Positions 49,339 through 59,472 of a stretch of DNA of 64,000 nt are shown here, in pieces. The position numbers and the translations under genes are program-made. How positions within the stretch are numbered: the first letter of the stretch is position 1; each line of letters starts with the position of its first letter. This DNA is from Streptomyces sp. ISL-10 (GTDB lineage: Bacteria; Actinomycetota; Actinomycetes; Streptomycetales; Streptomycetaceae), in assembly GCF_018614575.1 (NCBI RefSeq), contig NZ_JAGGOJ010000016.1:1-64000 (forward strand), read 5' to 3'. The notes under the pieces are model-generated. The model ran no database searches. It was not told the DNA's origin and saw only the letters and a list, made by a program, of their open reading frames with translations.

Positions 49339-49965
49339 ATCAGCGCCGAGCCCCGCATCAACGACCGGATTCGCGTTCCCGAGGTGCGACTTGTCGGTCC
49401 CAGCGGCGAGCAGGTCGGGATTGTTCCGCTTGCCAAGGCCCTGGAGCTTGCGCAGGAGTACGACCTCGACCTGGTCGAGGTCGCGGCGAACGCCCGTCCG
49501 CCCGTGTGCAAGCTCATGGACTACGGGAAGTTCAAGTACGAGTCGGCCATGAAGGCCCGTGAAGCGCGCAAGAACCAGGCGCACACGGTCATCAAGGAGA
49601 TGAAGCTCCGGCCGAAGATCGACCCGCACGACTATGACACCAAGAAGGGTCACGTCGTCCGGTTCCTCAAGCAGGGCGACAAGGTCAAGATCACGATCAT
49701 GTTCCGTGGTCGTGAGCAGTCCCGCCCCGAACTTGGCTTCCGACTTCTGCAGCGTCTCGCGGCGGACGTCGAGGACCTCGGCTTCATCGAGTCGAACCCG
49801 AAGCAGGACGGCCGGAACATGATCATGGTTCTCGGCCCGCACAAGAAGAAGACCGAGGCCATGGCCGAGGCGCGTGAGGCCCAGGCCGCACGCAAGGCGG
49901 AGCGCCAGGGCCCGCAGGACCAGGGCTCCGACGACGCTTCGGCCGACACATCCTCCGAGGGGTGA
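49339..49965 (+). CDS. infC: Translation initiation factor IF-3 (rare ATC start)
   Basis: A 208-residue IF-3, which keeps ribosomal subunits apart and proofreads initiation. The N-domain begins SAEPRINDRIRVPEVRLVG and ends in PPVCKLMDYGKFKYE. The C-domain carries IKEMKLRPKIDPHDYDTK and SRPELGFRLLQRL. A Glu/Ala-rich tail follows. The start is almost certainly ATC at 49339: AGGAGG is spaced 5 nt before it and no ATG, GTG or TTG fits in frame after 49315. Rare start codons in infC allow autoregulation, since IF-3 discriminates against them. rpmI and rplT follow. Confidence 0.95.
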   Translation: MSAEPRINDRIRVPEVRLVGPSGEQVGIVPLAKALELAQEYDLDLVEVAANARPPVCKLMDYGKFKYESAMKAREARKNQAHTVIKEMKLRPKIDPHDYDTKKGHVVRFLKQGDKVKITIMFRGREQSRPELGFRLLQRLAADVEDLGFIESNPKQDGRNMIMVLGPHKKKTEAMAEAREAQAARKAERQGPQDQGSDDASADTSSEG

Positions 49966-50085
49966 CCCGCGGGGCTGCCGGACAGGCGGCCCTGGGTCCC
50001 GACCGGAATCCACAACGAAGATCTGACGCTCCCGCAGTCCGGTGCCCGCACCGGGGGAGCGCCACTGATGAGGAGATACGGCGCG

Positions 50086-50280
50086 ATGCCGAAGAACAAG
50101 ACGCACAGCGGTTCCAAGAAGCGCTTCAAGATCACCGGCTCCGGCAAGGTGCTCCGTGAGCGTGCCGGCAAGCGCCACCTGCTCGAGCACAAGTCGTCCC
50201 GTCTGACGCGCCGCCTCACCGGCAATGCCGAGATGGCCCCGGGCGACGCCGCGAAGATCAAGAAGCTTCTCGGCAAGTGA
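50086..50280 (+). CDS. rpmI: 50S ribosomal protein L35
   Basis: A 64-residue, very basic ribosomal protein. MPKNKTHSGSKKRFKITGSG is the diagnostic start, and RHLLEHKSSRLTRRL follows. ATG 50086 has a GGAG ribosome site. It lies 120 bp after infC and 103 bp before rplT, the standard infC-rpmI-rplT operon. Confidence 0.98.
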   Translation: MPKNKTHSGSKKRFKITGSGKVLRERAGKRHLLEHKSSRLTRRLTGNAEMAPGDAAKIKKLLGK

Positions 50281-50383
50281 CGTCCTTCGTCCCCCGCGCA
50301 GGGGACGGGACGCCGAGACCGGGACCTATTCGTTTCCGGGCCGTGTGATCACCGACCACGGCCCCGCTACAAGGAGTTAACAA

Positions 50384-50767
50384 GTGGCACGCGTCAAGCG
50401 GGCAGTCAACGCCCACAAGAAGCGCCGGGCGATCCTCGAGCAGGCCAGCGGTTACCGCGGCCAGCGTTCGCGCCTGTACCGCAAGGCCAAGGAGCAGGTC
50501 ACCCACTCTCTGGTCTACAACTACAACGACCGCAAGAAGCGCAAGGGCGACTTCCGTCAGCTGTGGATCCAGCGCATCAACGCCGCTGCCCGCGCCAACG
50601 GCATCACCTACAACCGCTTCATCCAGGGTCTGAAGGCCGCCAACGTCGAGGTGGACCGCAAGATCCTGGCCGAGCTCGCGGTCAACGACGCCAACGCGTT
50701 CGCCGCGCTCGTCGAGGTCGCCCAGAAGGCGCTGCCGAGCGACGTCAACGCGCCCAAGGCTGCCTGA
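50384..50767 (+). CDS. rplT: 50S ribosomal protein L20
   Basis: A 127-residue ribosomal protein needed early in large-subunit assembly. ARVKRAVNAHKKRRAILEQA and YRGQRSRLYRKAKEQV are the long basic N-terminal helix. FRQLWIQRINAAARANGITY begins the globular part. GTG 50384 follows AAGGAG. In other bacteria L20 represses its own operon by binding leader or intergenic RNA. A strong terminator follows. Confidence 0.98.
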   Translation: MARVKRAVNAHKKRRAILEQASGYRGQRSRLYRKAKEQVTHSLVYNYNDRKKRKGDFRQLWIQRINAAARANGITYNRFIQGLKAANVEVDRKILAELAVNDANAFAALVEVAQKALPSDVNAPKAA

Positions 50768-50805
50768 CAGCTGCGTCTGCGGCCCCGAGGGGCCGTATGA
50801 AGTCG

Positions 50806-50841
50806 ATCGGACCCGCAGGCCCCACGGCCTGCGGGTCCGAT
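50806..50841 (+). terminator. Terminator of the infC-rpmI-rplT operon
   Basis: ATCGGACCCGCAGGCC (50806-50821) pairs perfectly with GGCCTGCGGGTCCGAT (50826-50841) around a 4-nt loop. Confidence 0.92.
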
Positions 50842-51155
50842 GTGTTCGGCCGATCTCCAGGACGCCGAGCCCGAGGCCCCGCCCGGGAGCCTTTAGCGGC
50901 CGGCCCCGCCGGGGCAGTACCCGCACGGGGCAGTACCCGCACCGGGGCCGAGCGCCGGGCAGCGGGCCCGCCCGGCACGGCAGCCTCCGCCGACCGGCCC
51001 CGGCAGCGCCCCACGGGAGGGGACCCGGCCGCCCCGCACCACGGTCGAGCGCCCCCAGAGGCGATCCCGCCCCGCTCCCGCATCGAGCGCCCGCCCGGGC
51101 CCGCCCCGCGACCGCCTTCCCACATCCGGACCGAGTCAGAGAGCCACAGGCACCC
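50842..51155 (+). other. Gap between the rplT terminator and the SpoU gene
   Basis: About 310 bp without a supported gene. It contains a 16-bp tandem duplication (50911-50942) and Pro/Arg-coding GC-rich sequence. No clear promoter for the SpoU gene was recognised. Confidence 0.4.
50911..50942. repeat. 16-bp tandem duplication
   Basis: GGGGCAGTACCCGCAC occurs twice back to back (50911-50926 and 50927-50942). Confidence 0.9.
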
Positions 51156-52004
<849 letters not shown>

Positions 52005-52099
52005 GCGACTACTCGCTCAGGGGGTCCGCCACGTCACGTTCAGCTAGTAGGGTGACGAGCTCGGGCCCACTCGGCAGCAGAGAGGTGGGATACGGGGAC

Positions 52100-53233
52100 A
52101 TGACCGTCGGGACCAGCAGGCCGAACCGCACGCCGGAGGCCTTCCCGCGCCGAAACGGCGGTCCCGAGGCGTCCGGGGCCGTGTCCGCGATCGACCCCGA
52201 CGACCTCCCCGACGGGCTGGTCGTCGCCGACGAGACCGGCCGCGTCGTGTGCTTCAACGAGGCCGCCGTGCGCATCACCGCCCTCCCCAAGGCCGAGGCC
52301 ATCGGCGCGCCGCTGGAGCGCGCCCTGCCGCTGGAGGACCTCAAGGGCCGCCGATGGTGGACCCTGACCGACCCCTACGGCGGGCTCGCCACCCGCGTCG
52401 GCCAGCCCGAGCGCAATCTGCTGCTCCCCGGCGGCCGCGAGGTCCTCGTGTCCGCCCGTTTCGTGCGCGACGTGCCCACAGGCCCGCTGCGCAGGCTCGT
52501 CGTCAGCCTCCGCGGCACCGAAGCCCGGCGCCGTACCGAACGCAGTCACGCCGAGCTGATCGCGACCGTCGCCCATGAGCTGCGTTCCCCCCTGACCTCC
52601 GTCAAGGGCTTCACGGCGACCCTCCTCGCCAAATGGGAGAGGTTCACCGACGACCAGAAGCGGCTGATGCTGGAGACCGTCGACGCCGACGCGGGCCGGG
52701 TCACCCGGCTCATCGCCGAACTCCTCGACATCTCCCGCATCGACTCCGGCCGGCTCGAGGTGCGCCGCCAGCCCGTCGACATCGCCACCGCCGTCGGCCG
52801 CCACGTCCAGGCGCACATAGCCGCCGGCCAGGAGCCCGACCGGTTCCTCGTCCGCATCCGGCCAGGGCTGCCGGACCTGTGGGCCGACCCCGACAAGATC
52901 GACCAGGTCCTCGGCAACCTGCTGGAAAATGCGGTGCGCCACGGCGAGGGAACCGTCACCATCGAGGTGGCGCCGGCATCGGCGAAGGACGACGAGAAGG
53001 GCACGGCGGTCACCGTGAGCGACGAAGGCCCCGGCATCCCCGAGGAGTCGATGGGCCGTGTCTTCACCCGTTTCTGGCGGGGGAGCAAGCGCGGTGGCAC
53101 CGGACTCGGCCTCTACATCGTCAAGGGCATCGTCGAGGCGCACGGCGGCACGATCACCGTAGGCCGGGGCCCCCGCGGCGGAGCCGAGTTCCGATTTATC
53201 CTGCCCGTCGGCACTCCGGCCCACCTCCTGTAG
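52100..53233 (+). CDS. Cytosolic PAS-domain sensor histidine kinase
   Basis: A 377-residue histidine kinase without transmembrane helices. A PAS domain covers about residues 35-140 (LVVADETGRVVCFNEAAVRI). The dimerisation domain holds His159 in ATVAHELRSPLTSVKGF. The ATPase domain has the N-box NLLENAVRHG, the G1 box VSDEGPGIPEESMGRVF and the G2 box GGTGLGLYIVKGI. ATG 52100 follows GAGGTGGGA. No response regulator is adjacent, so it is an orphan kinase. A TAGGGT at 52048-52053 may be its -10. Confidence 0.92.
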   Translation: MTVGTSRPNRTPEAFPRRNGGPEASGAVSAIDPDDLPDGLVVADETGRVVCFNEAAVRITALPKAEAIGAPLERALPLEDLKGRRWWTLTDPYGGLATRVGQPERNLLLPGGREVLVSARFVRDVPTGPLRRLVVSLRGTEARRRTERSHAELIATVAHELRSPLTSVKGFTATLLAKWERFTDDQKRLMLETVDADAGRVTRLIAELLDISRIDSGRLEVRRQPVDIATAVGRHVQAHIAAGQEPDRFLVRIRPGLPDLWADPDKIDQVLGNLLENAVRHGEGTVTIEVAPASAKDDEKGTAVTVSDEGPGIPEESMGRVFTRFWRGSKRGGTGLGLYIVKGIVEAHGGTITVGRGPRGGAEFRFILPVGTPAHLL

Positions 53234-53369
53234 AGGCCGCCGGGCAGCCCACGGGCTCATCCGCCTCCCCGCACCCCGTTAGACTCGACCTTTGGCACCT
53301 TTGCGTCCTCGGTCGTCCCTGGTCGACGTGCGGGGTCCCCAGCCAGCCCATTCGGAAGTACGGGAAGAG

Positions 53370-54491
53370 ATGTCCGCACCCAATAAGTCGTACGACCCTG
53401 TTGAGGTCGAGGCACTGAAACCGGAAGAGATCGAGCGCATGCGGGACGAGGCGCTCGCCGCCTTCGCCGCCGCGGCAGACCTCGACGCGCTCGCCCACGC
53501 GAAGACCGCGCACACCGGTGGCACCTCGCCGCTCTCCCTCGCCAACCGCGAGATCGGCGCGCTGCCGCCGCAGGCCAAGGCCGAGGCCGGCAAGCGCGTG
53601 GGCCAGGCCCGTGGCGCCGTCAGCAAGGCGCTGGCCGCCCGCCAGGCCGAGCTGGAGGCCGAGCGTGACGCCCGGGTGCTCGTCGAGGAGTCCGTCGACG
53701 TCACGCTGCCCTACGACCGCGTCCCCGCCGGTGCCCGCCACCCGCTCACCACGCTCTCCGAGCGCATCGAGGACATCTTCGTGGCCATGGGCTACGAGGT
53801 CGCCGAAGGTCCCGAGGTCGAGACCGAGTGGCTCAATTTCGACGCGCTCAACATCGCCGTCGACCATCCCGCCCGCGGAGAGCACGACACCTTCTTCGTC
53901 GCCGACGGCGACGGAAAATCGGACTCCGGCGTCGTGCTGCGCACGCACACGTCGCCCGTCCAGGTCCGGTCGATGCTGGACCGCGAGCCGCCGGTGTACG
54001 TGATCTGCCCCGGCCGGGTCTACCGCACAGACGAGCTGGACGCCACGCACACGCCCGTGTTCCACCAGGTCGAGCTGCTCGCGGTCGACGAGGGCCTGAC
54101 CATGGCCGACCTCAAGGGCACCCTCGACCACATGGTCCAGGCGCTGTTCGGCGAGGGCATGAAGACCCGGCTGCGGCCGAACTTCTTCCCCTTCACCGAG
54201 CCGTCCGCCGAGATGGACATGGTCTGCTACGTGTGCCGCGGCGAGTCCGTCGGCAACCCGGACCGGCCCTGCCGCACCTGCTCCAGCGAGGGCTGGATCG
54301 AGCTCGGCGGCTGCGGCATGGTCAACCCCAAGGTGCTCACCGCCTGTGGCGTCGACGCCACCAGGTACAGCGGGTTCGCCTTCGGGTTCGGCATCGAGCG
54401 GATGCTGATGTTCCGCCACAACGTCGAAGACATGCGAGACATGGTCGAGGGTGACGTCCGGTTCACCCGGCCGTTCGGGATGGAGATCTGA
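53370..54491 (+). CDS. pheS: Phenylalanyl-tRNA synthetase alpha subunit
   Basis: A 373-residue class II synthetase subunit that charges tRNA-Phe. An N-terminal coiled coil (about residues 15-90) contacts tRNA. Class II motifs appear as HPLTTLSERIEDIFVAMGYE (motif 1 region), RTHTSPVQVRSML, VYRTDELDATHTPVFHQVE (motif 2) and GFAFGFGIERMLMFRH (motif 3). A CYVCRGES...CRTC cluster is usual in this family. ATG 53370 has a GGGAAGAG site. It overlaps pheT by one base (TGATG). Confidence 0.97.
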   Translation: MSAPNKSYDPVEVEALKPEEIERMRDEALAAFAAAADLDALAHAKTAHTGGTSPLSLANREIGALPPQAKAEAGKRVGQARGAVSKALAARQAELEAERDARVLVEESVDVTLPYDRVPAGARHPLTTLSERIEDIFVAMGYEVAEGPEVETEWLNFDALNIAVDHPARGEHDTFFVADGDGKSDSGVVLRTHTSPVQVRSMLDREPPVYVICPGRVYRTDELDATHTPVFHQVELLAVDEGLTMADLKGTLDHMVQALFGEGMKTRLRPNFFPFTEPSAEMDMVCYVCRGESVGNPDRPCRTCSSEGWIELGGCGMVNPKVLTACGVDATRYSGFAFGFGIERMLMFRHNVEDMRDMVEGDVRFTRPFGMEI

Positions 54492-57019
54492 TGCGGGTCC
54501 CGCTTTCTTGGCTGCGGGAGTACGTCGACCTGCCGGCGACGGAGACCGGCCGTGACGTCCAGGCCAAGCTCATCGCCGCCGGCCTCGAGGTCGAGACCGT
54601 CGAGCAGCTCGGCGCCGGGCTCAAGGGCCCCCTCGTCGTCGGCCAGGTGCTGACCATCGAGGAGCTGACGGAGTTCAAGAAGCCCATCCGCTTCTGCACC
54701 GTCGACGTCGGCTCGGCCAACGGCACCGGCGAACCGCAGGAGATCGTCTGCGGCGCCCGCAACTTCTCCGTCGGCGACAAGGTCGTCGTGGTCCTCCCCG
54801 GCGCCGTGCTGCCCGGTGACTTCGCGATCGCCGCGCGCAAGACGTACGGCCGTACGTCCCACGGCATGATCTGCTCGGGCGACGAGCTCGGCATGGGTGA
54901 CGACGGCAGCGGCGGCATCATCGTGCTCCCGCCCGAGCACGAGGTCGGCACCGACGCGATCGAGCTCCTGGAGCTCGTCGACGAGGTCCTCGACATCGCC
55001 GTCACCCCCGACCGCGGCTACGCCCTGTCGATGCGCGGCGTCGCCCGTGAGGCGGCCACCGCCTACCGCCTGCCGCTGCGCGACCCGGCGCTGCTCGACG
55101 TGCCCGGACCGAACTCCTACGGCTACGGCGTCACGGTCTCCGACCCCATCGGCTGCGACCGCTTCACCGCGCGCACCGTCGTCGGACTCGAGCCCGAGGC
55201 CCGCTCCCCGATCTGGCTGCAGCGCCGCCTGCAGAAGGCCGGGATGCGCCCCATCTCGCTCGCCGTCGACATCACCAACTACGTGATGCTCGAGCTCGGC
55301 CAGCCGCTGCACGCCTACGACCGCTCCCGTCTCGACGGGCCGATCGGGGTGCGCCGCGCCGAGCCCGGCGAGAAGCTCACCACCCTCGACGGCGCCAAGC
55401 GCGTGCTGGATGCCGAGGACCTGGTCATCACCGACAACCGCGGGCCGATCGGCCTCGCGGGCGTCATGGGCGGTGCCAACACCGAGATCGCCGACGCGCT
55501 TCCCGACCCGGAGACCGGCCGGATCACCGGCACCACCGAGGTCGTCATCGAGGCCGCGCACTTCGACCCGGTCTCCGTCGCCCGCACCGCGCGCAGGCAC
55601 AAGCTGTCCTCCGAGGCGTCCAAGCGCTTCGAGCGCGGCGTCGACCCGGAGGCCGCGGCCGCGGCCGCGCAGCGGACCGTCGACCTGCTGGTGCTGCTCG
55701 CGGGCGGCACCGCCGAAGCGGGTGTCACGCAGATCGTCGCGCCCACCGCGCCGCGCACCGTCACGATGCCGGCGGACCACCCCGACCGCGTGGCGGGCGT
55801 CGCGTACGGCCGCGAGACGGTCGTACGCCGCCTCCAGGAGGTCGGCTGCGACGTCTACGGGCAGGACGAGCTGGTCGTCACCGTGCCGTCGTGGCGGCCC
55901 GACCTCGCCGAGCCGAACGACCTCGCCGAAGAGGTCATCCGGCTGGAGGGCTACGAGAACCTGCCCTCCACGCTGCCCACCCCGCCGTCCGGCCGCGGTC
56001 TCACCGCCCGCCAGCGCCTGCACCGCCGCGTCGGGCGCGCGCTCGCCGGCGCCGGGTACGTCGAGGCGCCGAACTACCCGTTCGTCTCCGAGCAGGTCTT
56101 CGACCAGCTCGGCCTCGACGCGGACGACGCCCGCCGCCGCGTGGTGAAGCTCGTCAATCCGCTCTCCGACGAGGAGCCGGCGCTGCGCACCACGCTGCTG
56201 CCCGGGCTGCTCGCCGCCTTGCGGCGCAATGACGGGCGCGGCAGCCACGACCTCGCGCTCTTCGAGACCGGCCTGGTCTTCCGGCCGACCGGCGAGGAGG
56301 TCCGCGCGGTCCGGCTGCCCGTCGACCGCCGTCCCACCGACGAGGAGATCGCCACGCTGAACGCGGCCCTGCCGCGTCAGCCGCGCCGTGCCGCCGTCGT
56401 CCTCGCGGGCGCCCGCGAGCAGGCCGGCTGGTGGGGCAAGGGCCGCCCGGCCGACTGGGCGGACGCCGTCGAGGCGGCGCGGCTGCTCGGCCGCGAGGCC
56501 GGTGTCGAGCTCACGGTCCGCGCCGATCGGCACGCGCCGTGGCACCCCGGCCGCTGCGCCGCGTTCTACGCGACGGTCGACGGCGAGGAGACCCTCGTCG
56601 GCCACGCCGGTGAGCTGCACCCGCGTGTACTCAAGGCGCTGCACCTGCCGGACCGGACCTGCGCCATGGAGATCGAGCTCGACCTCCTGGAGCGGGCGTC
56701 CGAGGGCGTCGTCAAGGCCCCGAGCATCTCCACCTTCCCGGTGGCCACGCAGGACGTCGCACTGGTCGTCGCGGACGACGTGCCGGCGGCCGACGTGGAG
56801 GCCGCTCTGCGCGAGGGTGCCGGCCAACTGCTGGAGTCCATCCGGCTGTTCGACGTCTTCACCGGCGAGCAGGTCGGCGCGGGCCGCAAGTCCCTGGCGT
56901 ACGCGCTCCGGTTCCGTGCGGCGGACCGCACCCTGACGGTCGACGAGGCGTCGGCGGCCCGGGACGCGGCGGTGGCGCTGACGTCGGAGCGCACGGGAGC
57001 GGTGCTGCGCGGCGCGTGA
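54491..57019 (+). CDS. pheT: Phenylalanyl-tRNA synthetase beta subunit
   Basis: An 842-residue subunit carrying editing and tRNA-binding functions. MRVPLSWLREYVDLP starts the N-terminal domain. A tRNA-binding EMAP-like domain follows (VCGARNFSVGDKVVVVLPGA). The B3/B4 editing domain holds VDITNYVMLELGQPLHAYD and the B5 domain follows. The C-terminal anticodon-binding FDX-ACB domain covers roughly the last 95 residues (STFPVATQDVALVV). It overlaps pheS by one base, so translation is coupled, and ends at a strong terminator. Confidence 0.97.
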   Translation: MRVPLSWLREYVDLPATETGRDVQAKLIAAGLEVETVEQLGAGLKGPLVVGQVLTIEELTEFKKPIRFCTVDVGSANGTGEPQEIVCGARNFSVGDKVVVVLPGAVLPGDFAIAARKTYGRTSHGMICSGDELGMGDDGSGGIIVLPPEHEVGTDAIELLELVDEVLDIAVTPDRGYALSMRGVAREAATAYRLPLRDPALLDVPGPNSYGYGVTVSDPIGCDRFTARTVVGLEPEARSPIWLQRRLQKAGMRPISLAVDITNYVMLELGQPLHAYDRSRLDGPIGVRRAEPGEKLTTLDGAKRVLDAEDLVITDNRGPIGLAGVMGGANTEIADALPDPETGRITGTTEVVIEAAHFDPVSVARTARRHKLSSEASKRFERGVDPEAAAAAAQRTVDLLVLLAGGTAEAGVTQIVAPTAPRTVTMPADHPDRVAGVAYGRETVVRRLQEVGCDVYGQDELVVTVPSWRPDLAEPNDLAEEVIRLEGYENLPSTLPTPPSGRGLTARQRLHRRVGRALAGAGYVEAPNYPFVSEQVFDQLGLDADDARRRVVKLVNPLSDEEPALRTTLLPGLLAALRRNDGRGSHDLALFETGLVFRPTGEEVRAVRLPVDRRPTDEEIATLNAALPRQPRRAAVVLAGAREQAGWWGKGRPADWADAVEAARLLGREAGVELTVRADRHAPWHPGRCAAFYATVDGEETLVGHAGELHPRVLKALHLPDRTCAMEIELDLLERASEGVVKAPSISTFPVATQDVALVVADDVPAADVEAALREGAGQLLESIRLFDVFTGEQVGAGRKSLAYALRFRAADRTLTVDEASAARDAAVALTSERTGAVLRGA

Positions 57020-57028
57020 CGCCGTGCT

Positions 57029-57063
57029 GTGGGGCGCGCCCGGTCAGACCGGACGCGCCCCAC
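57029..57063 (+). terminator. Terminator after pheT
   Basis: GTGGGGCGCG and CCGGT (57029-57044) pair with ACCGG and CGCGCCCCAC (57048-57063), with single-base bulges only. Confidence 0.88.
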
Positions 57064-57104
57064 ACGTGTGTCCGGGCCCAGCCCCGGCACGCCGGCCTTC
57101 TTGG

Positions 57105-57767
57105 CTAGAGGCGTCGTGCCCCAACAACCACTGAACTTGCTGGTGTTGTGAGCATTTCACTGGCGTCCAGGGCTGGATGAGTGAGGTAGAACAGGCGGAG
57201 CTCATCCACTTCGCCGCCGAAACGAGGCGGCCAATCGGGCGAGGGGGTGAAGTCGTCCAGGATGAGCAGGCCACCGGGAGCAAGCAGCTCGACGACCCCC
57301 TGGGGGTCGTCACGCTTGCCTCCGCCGTCGCAGAAGAAGACGTCGAAGGGGGCATGCTGCTCAAGCAGCCGCCAATCCCCAGTGATAACGCTGACGCGGT
57401 TGTCGTCCGCGAAGACACCGGCCGCTCGACGGGCCAGCTCCTCGTCACGCTCTACGGTGACCAGGCGTGCACCGGCGCCAAGGCCACTGTGCAGCCAGGC
57501 GGTGCCCACTCCCGAGCCGGTGCCGCTCTCAGCGATGACTCCGTGGGGCTTCGCAGCAGCGGCCAGCCCGAGCAACCTGCCCACTTCCGGGATGCAACTC
57601 TTCTTGAATCCCGCCTCGGAGGCGACACGCTCTGCGGCCACCACACGAGGCGGAACCGCACGTTCTACCACGATCACGCCCCCCTTCACCGTGAACTTGA
57701 CGCTATCCGACAGCAGAGGTGTCCGCACGGAGTTCGTCCTGTCCGGACCCTGCGAAATCCCGGTCAC
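57105..57767 (-). CDS. Class I SAM-dependent methyltransferase, O-methyltransferase-like
   Basis: A 220-residue Rossmann methyltransferase. The SAM loop is IAESGTGSGVGTAWLHSGL near residue 80, with LVTVERDEELARRAAGVF and FDVFFCDGG further along. It resembles small-molecule O-methyltransferases. GTG 57767 is the longest start; internal GTGs at residues 14 and 23 are possible. Third-position GC is lower at its 3' end than in its neighbours, which may indicate later arrival. It is convergent with pheT and not in an operon. Confidence 0.8.
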   Translation of the reverse strand: MTGISQGPDRTNSVRTPLLSDSVKFTVKGGVIVVERAVPPRVVAAERVASEAGFKKSCIPEVGRLLGLAAAAKPHGVIAESGTGSGVGTAWLHSGLGAGARLVTVERDEELARRAAGVFADDNRVSVITGDWRLLEQHAPFDVFFCDGGGKRDDPQGVVELLAPGGLLILDDFTPSPDWPPRFGGEVDELRLFYLTHPALDASEMLTTPASSVVVGARRL

Positions 57768-58080
57768 AGCACTGGCCCCGTGTGACCCGATGGCCCTGCT
57801 GCCTTGCAGCGTTCGGCAGGAGTGGGACCGCCGTTGCGGCCGGCGCCGCCCGCCCTGCCGCGGAGTGTCGGGCAGATCAGCAGGGCAGACGACGCGAGGG
57901 GCCGCCGCACTGTACGAGGGGGAGCCGGCGGCCCGGCCGCCTCTGTGAGAGGCAGTTCAGTCAACCGGCCCCCGGTACACGGCGGGAGAGCACGCACCAT
58001 GCGGAACAGGGCACTTGTTTCACACCCCGTGCGAATCGTCCTCTACTAGGCTGAGGCGGACCGAGGCACCGGAGGGCCCC
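57768..58080. other. Gap between the methyltransferase and NsdA-like genes
   Basis: About 310 bp with no supported gene. A TAGGCT at 58047-58052 is a likely -10 for the regulator, giving a leader of about 20-25 nt. The rest holds open frames without ribosome sites. Confidence 0.4.
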
Positions 58081-59421
58081 ATGCAGCCCAACACCCTGCT
58101 CGACGCCCTGCTCGACGAAGCGGGCATCTCCCACGCCGGCCTCGCGGCGCGCGTCAACCAGGTCGGCCGGGCCAGAGGACTGTCGCTGCGCTACGAACAC
58201 ACCGCGGTCGCCCGCTGGTTGAAGGGGCAGCGGCCGCGCGGGCAGGTGCCCGACATGATCTGCGAGGTCTTCGCCGCCCGGTTGCGCCGGGTCGTCACGC
58301 TCGACGACATCGGCCTCGGCGTACCGGGCGAGCCCGCGCCGCCGCAGGGATCGTCGCTGTCGGGATTCGTGGAGCGCGCCACGGCCCTGTGGCGCTCCGA
58401 CGAGCAGCAGCGGCGGCACATCATCGAGGCGGCCGCCGTCACCGGCACACCGGCCGTGATGCCGGTCTGGGAGTGGGAGAACCCACCCGAGGACTCGGAC
58501 GTCTCCCGCGAGGGCCGGACGCGGGTCAGCTTGGCCGACATCGAGATGCTCAAGTCGGCCCGGGAACACTACGAGTTGATGTACCGCAAGGCAGGTGGGA
58601 TCGCCACCCGCTCCCGCGTCGTCGGCTTCCTCAACGCCGAGACCGCCCCGCTGCTGCGCGGCGCGTACAACGACACCCTCGGCCGCCAACTGCACCGCGC
58701 CACCGGCGGACTGGTCGCCGTCGCCGGCATCTGCGCGTACGACTCCGACGCCCACGGCCTCGCCCAGCGCTACTTCCACCAGGCGCTGCGGCTGGCAAAG
58801 GCCAGCGGAGACCGGGGACTCGGTGCGTATGTGATCGCGCTTCTGGTCAACCAGTCGCTGTACATGTCCGAGCACCGGCAGGCCGTGGCCTTCGCGGAGG
58901 CCGCGCTGAGGGCGGCCGGGGGCCAGCTCACCCCCGCGCTCGCCGCAGACCTGTACGCGATGCAGGCGAAGGCGTACGCCCACCTCGGCGATGCCACGAA
59001 CGCGCTGTCGTGCATCCGCCGGGCCGAGTCGGAGGCGCAGCGGATCCGCCCGGGGCACGAGCCCGACGAGACCGGTTACGTCCAGCCCGGACTGGTCAAC
59101 GTGCAGGTGGCGGAGGCGCTGCTCCGCCTGGGCGATGTGGCGGCGGCCCATGAGAACGCGGCAGCGGCGGTGGACACGCCCGCCCACGACCGCGGCCGGG
59201 TGCACCGGCTCGCGATGCTCAGCCAGATCGAGCTGCGCAGGGGTGAGGCGGACCGTGCGGCGCGGACGGCGGTACGGATGGTGGAGCGGGCCCGGGGAAT
59301 GGAGTCGCAGCGGCTGCGGGACCGGCTGCGGGTCGCGCGCGAGCACCTGGTGACGAGCGGCTGTGCCGACGCCGCCGAAGCGGCCCGTCTCATCGACGGG
59401 GCGCTGCGCGTTCCCCTCTGA
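58081..59421 (+). CDS. NsdA-like helix-turn-helix/TPR regulator
   Basis: A 446-residue putative regulator. The N-terminal region (LLDALLDEAGISHAGLAARVNQVG, in parts, to TAVARWLKGQRPRG) is a helix-turn-helix-like domain. From about residue 160 the protein is built of helical TPR-like repeats (QRYFHQALRLAKASGDRGLG, ALRAAGGQLTPALAADLY, DAAEAARLIDGAL). The layout resembles the NsdA family, which influences sporulation and antibiotic production in streptomycetes. ATG 58081 follows GGAGGG. A following Nudix gene may be co-transcribed. Confidence 0.82.
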   Translation: MQPNTLLDALLDEAGISHAGLAARVNQVGRARGLSLRYEHTAVARWLKGQRPRGQVPDMICEVFAARLRRVVTLDDIGLGVPGEPAPPQGSSLSGFVERATALWRSDEQQRRHIIEAAAVTGTPAVMPVWEWENPPEDSDVSREGRTRVSLADIEMLKSAREHYELMYRKAGGIATRSRVVGFLNAETAPLLRGAYNDTLGRQLHRATGGLVAVAGICAYDSDAHGLAQRYFHQALRLAKASGDRGLGAYVIALLVNQSLYMSEHRQAVAFAEAALRAAGGQLTPALAADLYAMQAKAYAHLGDATNALSCIRRAESEAQRIRPGHEPDETGYVQPGLVNVQVAEALLRLGDVAAAHENAAAAVDTPAHDRGRVHRLAMLSQIELRRGEADRAARTAVRMVERARGMESQRLRDRLRVAREHLVTSGCADAAEAARLIDGALRVPL

Positions 59422-59472
59422 GCCGGGTGCTGCTGCCATATTGCCATCGACTTGTCGGAAGGTGGCAGAAGC

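Noticed and set aside
52031..52053. ACGTCACGT-N8-TAGGGT upstream of the sensor kinase
   Set aside because: Only four of nine positions of the PafBC element match; kept only as an ordinary -10 candidate.
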